Assembly: GCA_015178975.1 (NCBI GenBank)
Contig: WHVD01000035.1
Coordinates: 558,001 to 622,000, forward strand
DNA length: 64,000 nt
Origin: Hysterangium stoloniferum
Lineage: Eukaryota > Basidiomycota > Agaricomycetes > Hysterangiales > Hysterangiaceae
Reading direction: 5' to 3'
Position numbers and translations under genes: made by a program. Shown one piece after another: positions 25,640-37,240 of this stretch. Position 1 is the stretch's first letter. The number at the start of each line of letters is the position of its first letter. The notes under the pieces were generated by a model, which was not told the origin of the DNA, did no database searches, and saw only the letters and a program-made list of their open reading frames with translations.

Positions 25640-28310
25640 TAAAATGTCACCTTTTTTTGAAATGTTGTGCGATCAAAGTACTAAAATAAATCAATGCACC
25701 CAAGAAATAGTTGATCCAATAATATTGGTCAGAGACACATACGCTAGGTTCGGGAACAACTCTGCAAAGCTCTTGGAAGGTTCCTCGTATATTTCAAATA
25801 CACCCTACTACTACTCCAGGCACTCGCTTTGGTCAGTAACTGATCATCTGGCAGTCCTGAGCTGCCAGGAGTGCTGTTTATCAGACGAAGCAGATATGGG
25901 GATCTAATTGGAGACAAGAATATTTACTCTTATTGCTTGCCAACTCAAATAGGACGCACTGCATGTCCTTCCGGTGACGAGCTGTGACCCTGTGGTCATG
26001 ACGCACCGCTCATGCGGTGAAAAGACAGTGTGACGTGCAGATCCAGCATGGTCCCGGAACTACAAGAGTCGATCACGGCCTTGGCCCATATCGTCAAGGA
26101 TTTGATTTTTGCGCCGAGGCTTAATAGTGTATTCTTGCCGTAGCCCCAGTGAACCCTCGACTAGTTGGAAGTCATAACAACAACCAGTCAGTGGACATGT
26201 GCCCCGAGAAGCCCGGTGTGCCTGACATGGGCGCCGCGCCAGTGAGCAACAATTGCAGTACCATCGATACATTTGCACAGGTCACAGTAAAACAATCCAG
26301 AGGCGATGCGTGTTCGTCCTGTGACGCACCGGCAACCTGTGCGGTGAACGTCCACGGAAGCAAGCTCAGCTTTGATGCCAGCCTTGGAGTAGTTACCTGC
26401 AAATGCCGTGGCAGTATTGTCGACATCGCGCTTCCGTAGCGCGCTTAAGCACTGCTTCCTGGACGCGCGCTCCATAGTACACCTCCATGCTGACATTCTC
26501 TGCACACTTGTCATCGTATACGTGCACACGGTGATGTAGCCTAGAACCGCCGCAAATTCCGTGCGGGTGTTCGTTGGAAGATGGTGTGAACGTTCATCGC
26601 ACTCGTCGAATTCGCTGGGGAGGACAATCGCCGTGTGAGGTATCTGAGCGTCAAGGGGTGTGGCGTCCCAGTGAACATAGTCTACCGCTCTTCATATATG
26701 CGGCACTTCACTGGTTCGGCGCGGTCAGGCGACGTGGAGCAGTCGTGTGCCATGTTAGCGTCACCGACCTGCCCATTGGACGCACGCCTGTCGAGGACGC
26801 CACATGACCTATGGCACTGCACAGAGAGGACACTGAGGAGGCCAACCCTCCACACGACGACGTCATCAATAATGTGCTGGCGGATGCAGACTTCATACTG
26901 TCATGAGGGCCATTCAGCACATACTCCATCGTCATCGAAGCAGCTCCAAAAGCTCGTTCGACGGGCTGATGATCACTATCTCCGTCACAGAAGTCCGCCT
27001 TTTCTTCTGGTGTAAGTAATGGCCTATTAAAAGCCCTGGAGGAAGCAAAGTGACACTGTCTGGCTTCCAGACAACTCACTCGCAGCGGGCCAGGCCGCCA
27101 ATGAGAATGGAATTGAATCAGAGGGTTTGGACGAATGCTTGCCCGTTGCCGTCCGGGACTTGAAGTAGGACTGTGCGGTGGTCCACGCCATAGCCCCCGC
27201 TACTAATACCCTAAGTTGCGCCAACTTGATATAATAGCGCGCATCAATTTTCAGCAGGGGCAGTGCGCGAGACCAAGGAACGTGCGATGTCTCCACGAAC
27301 GGGACAGACGTGTTCCATGGTACCATCGTCAAGAAGCGTAACAATGTCTTCCGGACCGCCACGATCCGCTTTGAATCGGTGACTCACATCGTCAAGGACA
27401 TGATTTGCACCGAAGCCGAGGCTTGAAGCGCTTATTCTTGTCGGTAGCTCCAGTCGACTGGATAAAGGACTAAATAAGCTTTCGTGAATCTCTCGACCAG
27501 GTGAACAGACGGGCATACACTCGTCCACATTATCAGATTCAGCTCCATTCTCATTGACACGCTGACCCCTGTGTGCGTTGTCTGGACGCCAGACGTGTCA
27601 TTTTGCTTTCAACAGCGCTTCAGATGGGCTGTTACATACACTAGAGGAAGAAGCGGTCCCCAGCGCATGCTCCAACTTGATATAGCAGAGCGAGTCAATT
27701 TGCAGCAGCAGAAGCTCACGAGGGCTAGGAACGTACGATGTGTTCATGCACGGGACAGATGTGTTCCATACCACCATTATCAGAAAGGATGACAATGTCT
27801 TTCGGAGCAAACCACAACCTTCCACGTTTAATTGATGAGAGCCGTTATCAGATATTAAAAGCATTCATAACCCACGAAGGAAACCTTTCATTCCTGGCAG
27901 TTCATGTGACGGTGCGGGAAGAGAGAACCTTCTTTCGTCCTCGTCTAGCTGGCCGTTATACGAAATGGCACTAATACAGCTGTGCGACGCACTACCCGGG
28001 GAAAGCGGCAGAACGCGAATATATTACCGACGGAGGACGGTCAAAGAGGGAAGTAATCCTAAGAAAGACAGCGTTAGATACCAAAGGTATTGGTGTGAAA
28101 ACAGGAAATGACCTTAAAAGTAAGGCCCATACACATACAGTTCTGAAGAGGCGAGGGCGCCATAAGTTAGAGTGAGAACTGGCAGGATTTTCCGAGACAT
28201 ACCAGCCTTCAGACCTTCAAAAGAGTCGCTCTATCTTGAAAACGAGTGTCGCTTTATCTCCATATCGTCCATGGTCATCATCCCGTAGTGTGAGAGACGT
28301 TATAAGTATG
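25640..28310 (-). pseudogene. Composite metacaspase-like pseudogene, type II, copy 4 (right end of array)
   Basis: From right to left: remains of the linker and hydrophobic segment at about 28000-28250, the p20 start near 27940-27980 and a block ending LISDNG near 27790. His regions lie at 27560 and 27084, with PEDIVTLLDDGTMEHVCPVR between them (27300-27360). The extra type II segment is at about 26190-27070 and the Cys-region DNA (gatccagcatggtcccggaa) near 26039. This copy ends the array about 220 bp before the ISY1 start codon. Confidence 0.55.
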
Positions 28311-28529
28311 GGAGAGGAAAGACAGGAATGTGAACACCGCAAAACCTCCATTTTAAAATATGCTATTTACACCACGGCGGTAGCAGTCAAATATTTACTA
28401 CCATAGCACAAACGGCTCACGGTCTCGTTCACAGAGGGGTGTGGGTGGTATCAATTTCGACCCGTCCACAAACACCCACATCTGACATAAAAAAACCACC
28501 CGTCACTTCCACCACTCACCCGTCCAGCT

Positions 28530-29858
28530 ATGGTCAGTCCCGTCCCATCCTGCCTATAAAATATTAATACTGACCCCTCCTCTTCTAAACATCCAACATA
28601 GGCACGTAATGAGGAAAAGGCGCAATCAATGCTGTACCGCTTCCGGGAGGCGCAAGCTGCAGAGCTCGGGCTGGGAACGAGGAGCGACCGCCGCCCGCGC
28701 ATGGCGAGCGCATGCAAGAGCCTGCGGGAGTGCGAGCGGTGGAGGGGCGAGCTTCTGCGGGAGATCAGCAGGAAGGTGTCGAAGATCCAAGACGGTACGT
28801 GCTGCGTGTGCGGTGTATTTATGATTTCCCAGTCGAGGCTCGACGCTAATTATTATTGTTATTTGTATGTGTGTGTTTTCGGACAGCCGGGTTGACGGAT
28901 TATGAAGTCCGCGATTTGAACGACGAGATTAACAAGCTGATGCGGGAGAAGAGACATTGGGAGAATCAGATCGTCGCGCTTGGCGGGGCGAACTATCGCC
29001 GGAATGTGGCCATGGTGGATGACGACGGGAAGGAGGTGCCGGGGACAAAGGGATACAAGTGCGCACTGCGCGGACCACCTTGTTTTAGCGGGAGTGGGAA
29101 TGGCTGACTATGTCGACTTGTGCAGGTATTTCGGTCGCGCGAAGGACTTGCCAGGCGTCAAGGAGCTTTTTATGAGCAAGAAAAAGGAGGAGGAGGAGGA
29201 AAATCAGATCTTTGCGCATTACAAAAAGTTTATCGCTCAAGGTCCAGCGTACTTTGGTGATTTAGACGAGGCGGATGGCTCGCTTCTTGAGGGTGAACGC
29301 AAGGCTGAGGAGGATGGTGAGCTTATTTTTAATATTTGCACCGACATCTTTAGTCTGACTGGGAGATTATTAGACTGGGACGAAGCCCATTTAAACATTC
29401 GCATCGCACTCGGTCTCCCCGCTGATGATGAAGCGCCTCAGATACCACAATGGCATGGACCACAGGCGCCGCAGGAGCCAGAGCCAGAGCCGGCGACCGC
29501 CACGTCAAAAACAAAAACACGACGCTCAAAACGGAAAGCACAGGACGATCAAGGCGCCGGTGACGTCATAAACACTGACGACCTGAAACGTACAAAAACG
29601 AATGGTGGTGGTGCCGCTGCCGGTGTGGTAGCTGCGTCTGGTGAAGCGGCCGCGTTTTCTGCGGAGGATTCGGCAAAGGCGGCTGCTGCGTTTATTCCAT
29701 TCCTGGCTGCGGAAGACCTGATGCCACCGAAGTTGCCGACGAGGGAAGAAATGGAAGGCGTGTTGTTAGGGTTAAGGAAAGCGGCGTTGATGACGGAGTA
29801 TTTTGGCGACGGCGGCGGTGGCGGTGGCGGTGGCGATGGAGGCGTCGTAGAAACTTGA
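28530..29858 (+). CDS. ISY1: Pre-mRNA splicing factor ISY1
   Basis: Model: join(28530..28532, 28602..28794, 28887..29058, 29126..29316, 29374..29858), 347 aa. Isy1 is a subunit of the Prp19/NTC-associated spliceosome and stabilises the active site during catalysis in the nucleus. Visible family signatures are the N-terminus ARNEEKAQ, DLNDEINKLMREKRHWENQI (about residues 75-94), KEVPGTKGYKYFG and AKDLPGVKELF (about 128-138). The first exon is only the ATG: ATG|GTCAGT, a TACTGAC branch-like site, then CATAG|GCACGT, which gives the conserved MARNEEK start. Introns are 69, 92, 67 and 57 nt. The last is a multiple of three without stops, so it could be missed by ORF finding. The C-terminal half is low-complexity (Lys/Arg-rich, then Gly-rich), longer than in yeast. 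Confidence 0.92.
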
Positions 29859-30073
29859 ATTGAATTTAATGCGCTGTGTATGAGTACGTGTATTATTTGG
29901 ATAATTTTAGGTCAAAGAACGCGAGGTGGTTGTTTTTTGGGGGTCATGGCGTAATTTGGTAATAGCCATCAGAGATCATCTATTATATTAGGTACTTTTC
30001 ATGAAACAAAAGAACATAAAAAACCAGCTAGGTTCAATATTTTCCGCACTTGCTTCTCCTCCCTTCCACCACC

Positions 30074-32648
30074 ATGACCGAGTCAGAGTCAGAGGCGCCG
30101 CCACCGGCTCAGAACGCCAATCCCGTCGCTACCGCCGCCACCATCACAGACAACAACAACAACACCAGTGTCACTCCAACCACCCCCACCATCATCCCCA
30201 ACCCGCACCTCAAGCTCCCCCCGGTCGTCCCCCGGCTCGGTGCCCAGCTCGAGTTCGACCCCTTCGGCAACCCCTACTTCAAATTCCCGCCCTTCCTCGC
30301 CGCGCCCTCCGACACCGGCACGCCGCTCGTCCCGTATGTGCTCTTCAAGCCCGCCGGGATCGTCATCTCGCTCGACCCGGACGAGGTCGAGGTCGACGGG
30401 GAGGGCGTGGAGACGGTGCAGCTGAGCGCAAAGCACGTCGCGCCGGGGGATAAGGAGAAGAAGAAGAAGAGGAGGAGGACGGCGAAGAAGGGCCCGGATG
30501 GGGCGCCGGGGCCGGAGGACATGAAGCGGCCTGCGAAGTGGTGGGAGGACTGGATGGAGGGCGAGGACATGAGGAGGGCGGATGGCTACGACCCGTACGG
30601 ATCTTTTTATATATATTTTTGCGTGTCACTCCCCCCCCCCGGCTGACTTTGACCTTTGCCCTTTTTTTGCTCGCTTCACTTGCGTGATCTACGCCATCGA
30701 TCATCACTTCACAACTCTGACATTGTGGTGTTATTGACTTGCACTCTTCATCGATGCCGCGATACGCATACAGAAATTTACCTAGGAGGGAGAGATTCGC
30801 GCAAGGCGCAGCAGATTTTCAGCACGGCCGTAAGTGGACGCCGCCGCTGCAATCCGTATACGACCACGTACGTCGTGTTCACTGCGCTCTTTTATTTATT
30901 TATTTATCATCTACCACATTCCTCTTCCCAGTTCCGCTTCTTCGTCGGACTCAAGAGTAACAAAAGGCGCCGTTTCGGGAAGGGCGGCGCAAAGCACAGC
31001 GGCGCAGTGGCCGAAGAGGAGGACGAGGACGAGGATGACGCAGACGATGAGGATGAACTCATGCTTACCGCCGAACAGGAAAAGCAGCTGCAGCAACAAG
31101 ATGCAGTCATCCCCGCCAACGCCGTCACTGACCTGGATCTAGATGACGGCGGCGATACGGTTATGCACAGCTACCTCGAGGAAATCGATGCCGAGCTTGA
31201 AGCGCAGGAACTGCGCATGGACGCGTTCCTCAATGACCCCGAGCTTTCCCTCAAGATCTTCTTCTCGAGTTTCTATAAAGACAAGGGTCTCTGGTGGTAA
31301 GTGGCGCTCTTCCGTCGCACGTCGACGCCAAGATGTCCTTCTAACCCCGCCCGTGTCCATCCCCACACAGGTCCGTGCCCAAGCTCCGCGACGGCCCCAT
31401 TCTGATCCGCTTCTTCCTCCAATTCTTCATCCGCAATCAGCTCATGAACGACTACGACCGTGCCTTCAACAAGGCGCTGCTGCTCGTCGACCTGGCCCGC
31501 ATAGAGCTGCCTCTGACGAGCAAGATCAGCGTCCAAGTCCCGGATGCGTTTAGTCGGGCGTGTGGAGCCGTGTGGGGCTCGAAGGTGCCCTCGGTCTGGG
31601 ACACTGGTGAGGAGTGGCCGAGTGTGCCGGAGCCGGAGAAGACGGAGACGACGAAAAGCAACGCGAAGACGGATAAGAATAAGGAGTGGGAGGCAGAGCT
31701 GGAGAGACAGGGCGCGGAGAAGATCGACTTGTCGACTATCCCGCCCCCTCCGCCCGCTGAGCCGCAGCCGGCGCAACCACAGGAGCAGTGGGGCAACGTA
31801 CCCCTGAACGGCGTTGCTGGCACTAGCACTGACACCAACACCAACAACGGCGACGACGACGACCAGCCCGACGCACCGAAATGGGGCTCCGTCGACCACT
31901 CGCTGCCCAACCCCTGGGGCTGCCCCGCCGCCGTCGCCACATGGGACCCCGACCCCGGCCCGCCGCCCTTCCTCATGCGCCTCCTCGGGCCCACCACGCT
32001 CCCGCTCACGCACCACGTCACCCTCGTCGAGAAGTCGATCCGGCGCGTCCTCGCGTTCACCCCGCCCGACCCCACCGCATTGCCCGGCGTCCTGCGCAGG
32101 ACCCTGGGGAGCGTCCTTCTGGCGCCGTGGGTCGATGTGGCGCCGGAGGGGGCCGCTTCGACGATTGTGAAGCCGGAGCTTCTGATGGAGGAGAAAGACG
32201 GGGGCAGGGGGAAGAGGAAGAAAGGGTTTGATATGGCGACGGATGCTATTCGGGTGTATGTTGCGGGGGCGACGGTGGATGTGATGAAGGAGGGGATGGG
32301 GATGCATGCGATTTGGGTGAGGATGGGGGAGGAGGGGGAGGAGGGTGGCGATGAGGCTGGCGATGGAGACGGGGGGGATGGAGAGAAAGAGAGGAAGGAG
32401 AAGGGCGCGGGCGCGGGTGCGGGTGGGAAGAGAGAGGGTGGTGGCGCAGCGAAGAAGAGAAGGGGAAAGGGAAGGGCAAGGGGAAGAGCGGGGCGGGCGG
32501 CGGCGGCGGCGGCGCTAGTGTTAGTGCTGCGGCGGATGATGGAGGGGCGGAGGAGGACAAGGAGTGGTGGTACCTGGAATTCCTGTATGAGGTCATACCT
32601 AGTTTCTGGACAGACGGAGTGCCGGAGGGGACGGCTGGGGGGAACTAA
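30074..32648 (+). CDS. Argonaute siRNA chaperone (ARC) complex subunit Arb1-like protein, frameshifted near 3' end
   Basis: Model: join(30074..30594, 30774..30867, 30932..31296, 31371..32648), about 752 aa if one nucleotide is missing at 32462-32465. The start ATG is in a good context (CCACCATGAC). Visible parts are a disordered N-terminus, a basic stretch KKKKRRRTAKK, PAKWWEDWMEGEDMRRADGY, ADFQHGRKW, YDHFRFFVGLKSN, an acidic stretch of about 25 residues, FLNDPELSLKIFFSSFYKDK, IRFFLQFFIRNQL and a low-complexity Lys/Gly-rich tail. After the G run the coding signal moves to another frame and ends EEDKEWWYLEFLYEVIPSFW, stop at 32646-32648. The pattern resembles basidiomycete Arb1-domain proteins of RNAi heterochromatin. 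This is a family impression without a search. Introns are 179, 64 and 74 nt. It is convergent with the next gene. Confidence 0.62.
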
Positions 32649-32883
32649 CGGTGCCTCACTCATGCATAGATACACCAGTAACATAAAAGAACTCGAAGAT
32701 TCAGATTGTAATAGTTACACGCGAATACCAGTGTAAGGGAGTGAGACTGCCTACACTGTGATTTGGTAATAATTAGTTCTATTGTAGTCCACATATGCAT
32801 CCCATTGTTGCTCACATCCCATTGTTCTCCACTAGTATATATTATGTACATGTGGATTTCAATACAGTAGTGCATCACTCATT

Positions 32884-34258
32884 CTAGTGTCTGTCTGCAG
32901 ATACTAGTCTTACACCAGGGTCAAGTTCACCCAATAACAACGTCGCATCCTTGCTCCCCGTCAACACTTGACGTAGCCCATGTCAGTATCCACATAATGA
33001 AACCCAGACTGAACTCACCAATCGGCTCCTTTGGATGGAAATCGACACACGTCACAGTCCCCTTGTGTCCCGGTAGCTGAAGGAAATAATACATATTAGC
33101 AGCACCCCAAGTACCCCCAGAAGACGCGAACCTTGTACAACACCCTCCCGCTCTCCGCCTCCCACACAGTGACCGTCCTGTCTGCACCACCCACCGCGAC
33201 CCTCGCTCCGGCATCGTCCCGACTCCAGGCGCCTCTGAACAGGGTGCTCTCAAATCCTGCAGGGGCCCCGAGGAGGGTCCGATGGACGCGCGTCGGGGAC
33301 GGCGAGAACGGCCGCACGTCGTGGATGAGCACCGTGGACGCCAATGAGGGGGAGAGGAGGAAGTGGCCCGAGGGCGAGAGGGCGAGGGACGTCGGCGTGT
33401 CCGTGTGCCCTTGGAGGGTGTACACCCGGGCTGATTTTCGGATGTCAAACACCTGCATTAATGCGCGTCAGCGTTACGAGCACCGCTATAGAAGAGAGAG
33501 AGGGGGGGGGGGACGTACGTGGATCTCGTTGTCCAGCGCACCGGCGTAGACGGTGTTTCCGTCCGCGCCCCAGCACACCGCCGTGACGGGGCATCCCACC
33601 GCCAGATCGACCACGGGGTGCTTCTCGCCCTCCATCCCGCCCTCCCACACCTTCACGCTCCCGTCGTCGCTCGCCGTCGCGAGCAGCTCCGTCCCGCCCG
33701 CCAGCACGCGGTCAACCGCATTGATGACTCCACGGTGCCCGCGCAGCTTGCGCGCACGCAGGCCCGTCGTCACATCCGTGTAGTGCACCGTCTTGTCCGC
33801 GGACACGGTGTAAATGAGCGGCGCACAGAGCGACCACTGCAGGTCCAGAATCGCGCCCTTGTGGAGGGACGTGATGTGCCCGTAGTTTGTCGTCGGCGAG
33901 TATGTCCGCCACAGCGCTGCATCGCACAAGCAGGTTAAAAAATAAAAAAAAAGAAGGGAACACAAGGGCCTTGGGGCATGCACTCACAAAGCGACCGGTC
34001 CGCCGAGCACGCGGCGATGTTCTGTCCGGTGGGATCGAACCGGCAGCTCAGCACCTCCGCACCGTGCGCACCCGCGAGGCTGACGATCGGCGCATCGAGC
34101 CCGCTCGTGCGCGGGACGCTCCTGAGCAGCGCCTTGGACGCGTCCGCGCCGGACGAGATGGCGATTTGGTTCGCGGGCGGCGAGGACGCGCGCGCGCGTT
34201 TCGCGAGGGCTACGGCGGTGGACGGGGGCGGCGAGGCTTTGCGTTTGTGGTCTGACAT
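32884..34258 (-). CDS. U5 snRNP 40 kDa WD40 repeat protein (Prp8-binding, SNRNP40/Spf38 type)
   Basis: Model: complement(join(32884..32966, 33019..33076, 33132..33452, 33519..33916, 33988..34258)), 376 aa. The family is a seven-blade WD40 propeller of the U5 snRNP that contacts Prp8. A disordered basic N-terminus (KRKASPPPS) precedes blades beginning with GAHGAEVLSCRFDPTGQNIA. The CSADRSLSLWRTYSPTTNYG junction across the first intron is typical of this family. Further repeats are GAILDLQWS, GHRGVINAV, ATASDDGSVKVWEG, VTAVCWGADGNTVYAG, LQGHTDTPTSLALSPSGHFL, AVGGADRTVTVWE and LPGHKGTVTCVDFHPKEPI with a final LTGSKDATLLLGE. Introns are 71, 66, 55 and 52 nt, and all phases agree. The length fits the family (about 340-380 aa). 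It ends 235 bp from the stop of the Arb1-like gene. Confidence 0.88.
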
Positions 34259-34304
34259 AGTCGTAGTCGTACCAACGGTCTTTTATATTGAAATATTGAA
34301 GTTG

Positions 34305-34422
34305 CGATTCGGGGCAGGACAGTTATAGGTGTTCACTAAGGCGTTTGCTTGGTATTGAATGTGCGAGTCGAGGCAGGGTAGTTATAGATGTTCACTAAGG
34401 CGTTTGCTTAATATCGAATGGG
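34305..34422. repeat. Two-copy tandem duplication, 59-bp period
   Basis: The stretch ggcaggacagttatagg...gttcactaaggcgtttgctt appears twice, with gttcactaaggcgtttgctt exactly 59 bp apart (34331 and 34390). It begins about 50 bp upstream of the WD40 gene start codon, so it could lie in its promoter. There is no other sign of function. Confidence 0.7.
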
Positions 34423-37140
34423 GCTCGTAAAACGGCACTCACAGGGGTGGATGTCGTCGTGTGCTTCAAACCAAACACTCGTTGCTTGTTGTAAGATCCT
34501 CAAAGCCTGGTGGAGTGAATATTTTTCTGGCCAGAATTTAACAACATACATTCATATTAGAAACGATTAGAACTTACTGTCGTCGTTGTCGTCGCCTCCG
34601 CTCCAAGTCCAAGTCGTACAGAGGTATAAGCGCCCGTCTTCTTCAACCACCATAAACGCCCATTGCAAGCACGACGAAAACGGATATGGTCCAAGTATTA
34701 TATTATTTCCAGGCATTATGTGCCACTCGTCGTTATATGCGAGTGTCTTTAGTCTACATATTCAACGCACGCGCCAGTGCCAGTCATTGTGTCCAGTGAC
34801 CCACCACTAACTACTCATGAACTAGATACTACTCGAACGCCAGATTAGAATGATGGCCCCCAATTGTGGTGCTGACTCAAATTGGATACCTTGTAATGAT
34901 ACTCTGGTGAGAATTCTTTATTGTTGCGATCCTTATAATGTGCATTGCACATGCAGAGCACCATACTATCGAGGCGACATTACTACGGCTACTAGTAGAG
35001 CGGACAGGTATGTTCAATATTTGCATATACACACAGGCTATTCACTGATGTATCTTTACCTTCCAGGACATACTCATAAAAAATTCCTATGCACTTTTAC
35101 AGGGTTGGTTGGCGGACCAGGTCGAAACCCCTCTTGTTTTGAGGTAGCACCATTGGGCCCGTCGTTTGACCTTTGTGATGGGCTTCGTTGCTCTTTTCCC
35201 TCCTGCCTATAGCAATGCTTCACCACAGCGTGTGATTCTTACAAACCACCCCCGGCTTCACACGTGGAATGTGCAAGGAAAATCCCCCGCCGTTGTGTAG
35301 CGAGTCTGGATATCATCTGGCAGTGTCGAGTTCTAGCTACAAGTTCAGCTGAGAACGTGGCAACGAAATGCAGTTCAGTCAATGGAAGTGTGTCATATAG
35401 TGGAGCTGTTCTGCTAATAATTAATAGCATAATTCCTGCTGCTGGATTGAATTTCGTTGCGGCAGCCTCCCCTAAATTTCCATCCACCCACTAGAGTGTG
35501 TGCTCGTTGCTTGTTGGGACATTATCGAAAACCTCAACCGATACAAAAGATAAATTACTTGGTTTCAAACATATCAACAGCATCACTGACATGTCCACCA
35601 CCAATATAATTCCTTCTGCGTCGGCTGAGGGTGTTACCGTGTTGAGATGCGCGTGTCTCTATCACGCAGCTGAATACCAGAAGACCCGCGCAATCGTGCA
35701 GGGGGGTATATAAGTATAGAATCCCAAAAGGGGGAGACAATGGGTATGTGAAATAAGGGGACAATGGAACAATAGGGAAGGGAACAGTGACGCTCGAGAT
35801 CCAACGTACCGTTATTACCCCGATATGCCTAGTTCCATTTCCTAAGAGTTTATCTTGAATAATCATAGCAAGGGAAGGAACGGACGATGAGTGCTGGGTC
35901 TCTAACAAGGTTGCTCGAGGGATGGATAGGACTTCTGTAAAGACATCTATCCGGGCTCGTCCCCATCCTCCACGCTCATTAGTTTAAGCACCTTGGAGAC
36001 GGTGCGCAGTTTAATCTGTGGTATCCAACCAAGAAGACACAGTGATAGTACTCAATGTTCCTTTGAGTGAGGGTGTTCTGGTTCATCTTTTATTCATATG
36101 TGATTACCCAACACGAGAAAAAGCCCCTGAATTGACAGATTTTTGGATCCTTTGCGGAGCCTGTGCAAACATGAACTCCACATCAGATCCTTAAACGACA
36201 GGCTTTCATGGAAGTCTCCATTATGCCTTTAAGCATATAATATGACCACTGCTCCTTGCCATTAAACTATATCCGGTGTGTTGTGTGTCCGTGGTTTCTG
36301 CCCATGTGTCGGAATTGTAGTCCATACCTCCTCAAGGTGGTTAAAAGTTCTAGTGGCAATTACCCGTCGTTCGATTCTAAGTCCTAGTAGCAGACACGCA
36401 TTGTCACGCGTGACACATGGCGAATTCTTTGAACTGCTTCACAATTACTGGTCACACATATAAATAATGACGCCGACACCCGTCATACCTACAACAATCT
36501 CGGAAAACTTTGCATAACCGCCTTTTACACTCTACTTCTCCCATTTTGTCGTCTTCGGTTTGACCATGCTTACTGTGAATACTTGATTTTACGGCTCTTG
36601 AGCATATGAATATAATGACATTGCTGTCTGGTAACCCTGGCTATCGCTTAGATTATTTCATCTGAACAAATGGACTGAGAAGCTTTCGCTGGCGCCCTTT
36701 TCACGTCTCAGAGAAGCCAGCCTATTAAATCAGGAGAGCAGAAATGTGTCCCCATATTAATTATCCAACGGACGATTTGATCAATTGGAAGGCTAATCTA
36801 ACTACTCCGAGTCGAAACACGCAGGTGCTGTGCAACTTTGAACCTGGGATGTAGGGCCATGGCGCTCTCTCCTTGTGCATATGAACCACATCATAGGCTC
36901 ATCACAGCCTGTCATGGTAAGCTTCTAGATGTATAAGCTCTATTCCCCGGCTGTCAGCTTTCCGAGTGCATTGAGGTGCATCCCCTCTAAGGTCGATGCT
37001 TCCTGCACGGCTGGACGTCCATAAAAGATTTGACTCTATCACGCTACGCCACTTTGATCTTACACGGTCATTACCTATCACCGCACTCTCACACCCTCGG
37101 TTTTTGGGAGTTCATCCCCAGTCACACCCCCACTGCCCCA
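34423..37140. other. Intergenic region without recognised gene
   Basis: About 2.7 kb with only short, unsupported frames on both strands, the longest 120 codons at 34850-35212 and none with recognisable motifs. Base composition is close to even, unlike the GC-rich genes to the left. I see no tRNA-like fold or strong repeat. Confidence 0.5.
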
Positions 37141-37154
37141 GTCCACTGTCCCTC

Positions 37155-37162
37155 GTATAAAA
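37155..37162 (+). promoter_or_regulatory. TATA-box-like site of the 14-3-3-like gene
   Basis: TATAAAAG lies 79 bp upstream of the ATG at 37241, a usual spacing for fungal genes with short leaders. It is preceded by C-rich sequence. Confidence 0.45.
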
Positions 37163-37240
37163 GCTCGTTAAAATGGTCGTAATCCCCATTCTAAACTAAC
37201 CTCTCTAGTAGTACACCGCTATCCCCCAAGTGTCATCATA

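Larger units (their letters stand above)
1..28310. repeat. Segmentally duplicated array of metacaspase-like pseudogenes
   Basis: The same landmark (cagcagggagtacaaat followed by ttactcactttggtca) recurs at about 1, 3086, 9301, 16788 and 22708, so units are about 3.1 (truncated), 6.2, 7.5, 5.9 and 5.6 kb. Each full unit holds, left to right on the + strand, a minus-strand metacaspase remnant (type I), fragments of an N-terminal domain, a second composite remnant (type II), and a spacer. The spacers are duplicated as well, at about 2457-3085, 8684-9300, 16160-16787 and 22070-22707. This argues for tandem segmental duplication of genomic DNA rather than retrocopying. The copies differ by scattered substitutions and small indels. 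Unit edges are estimated by eye. Confidence 0.8.

Noticed and set aside
1..28310. CRISPR array or satellite DNA as the explanation of the repeats
   Set aside because: The repeat units are kilobases long, contain ordered protein motifs and have no short direct repeats with unique spacers.
31273..32684. Long minus-strand open frames of 344 and 410 codons opposite the Arb1-like gene
   Set aside because: They are antisense shadows of GC-rich coding sequence. They are rich in Arg/His/Pro or Ser/Pro and have no domain pattern, while the plus strand has consistent splicing and motifs.
34850..35212. 120-codon plus-strand frame in the intergenic gap
   Set aside because: No motif or start context; Cys-rich and Tyr-rich by chance composition, with no similar frame nearby.
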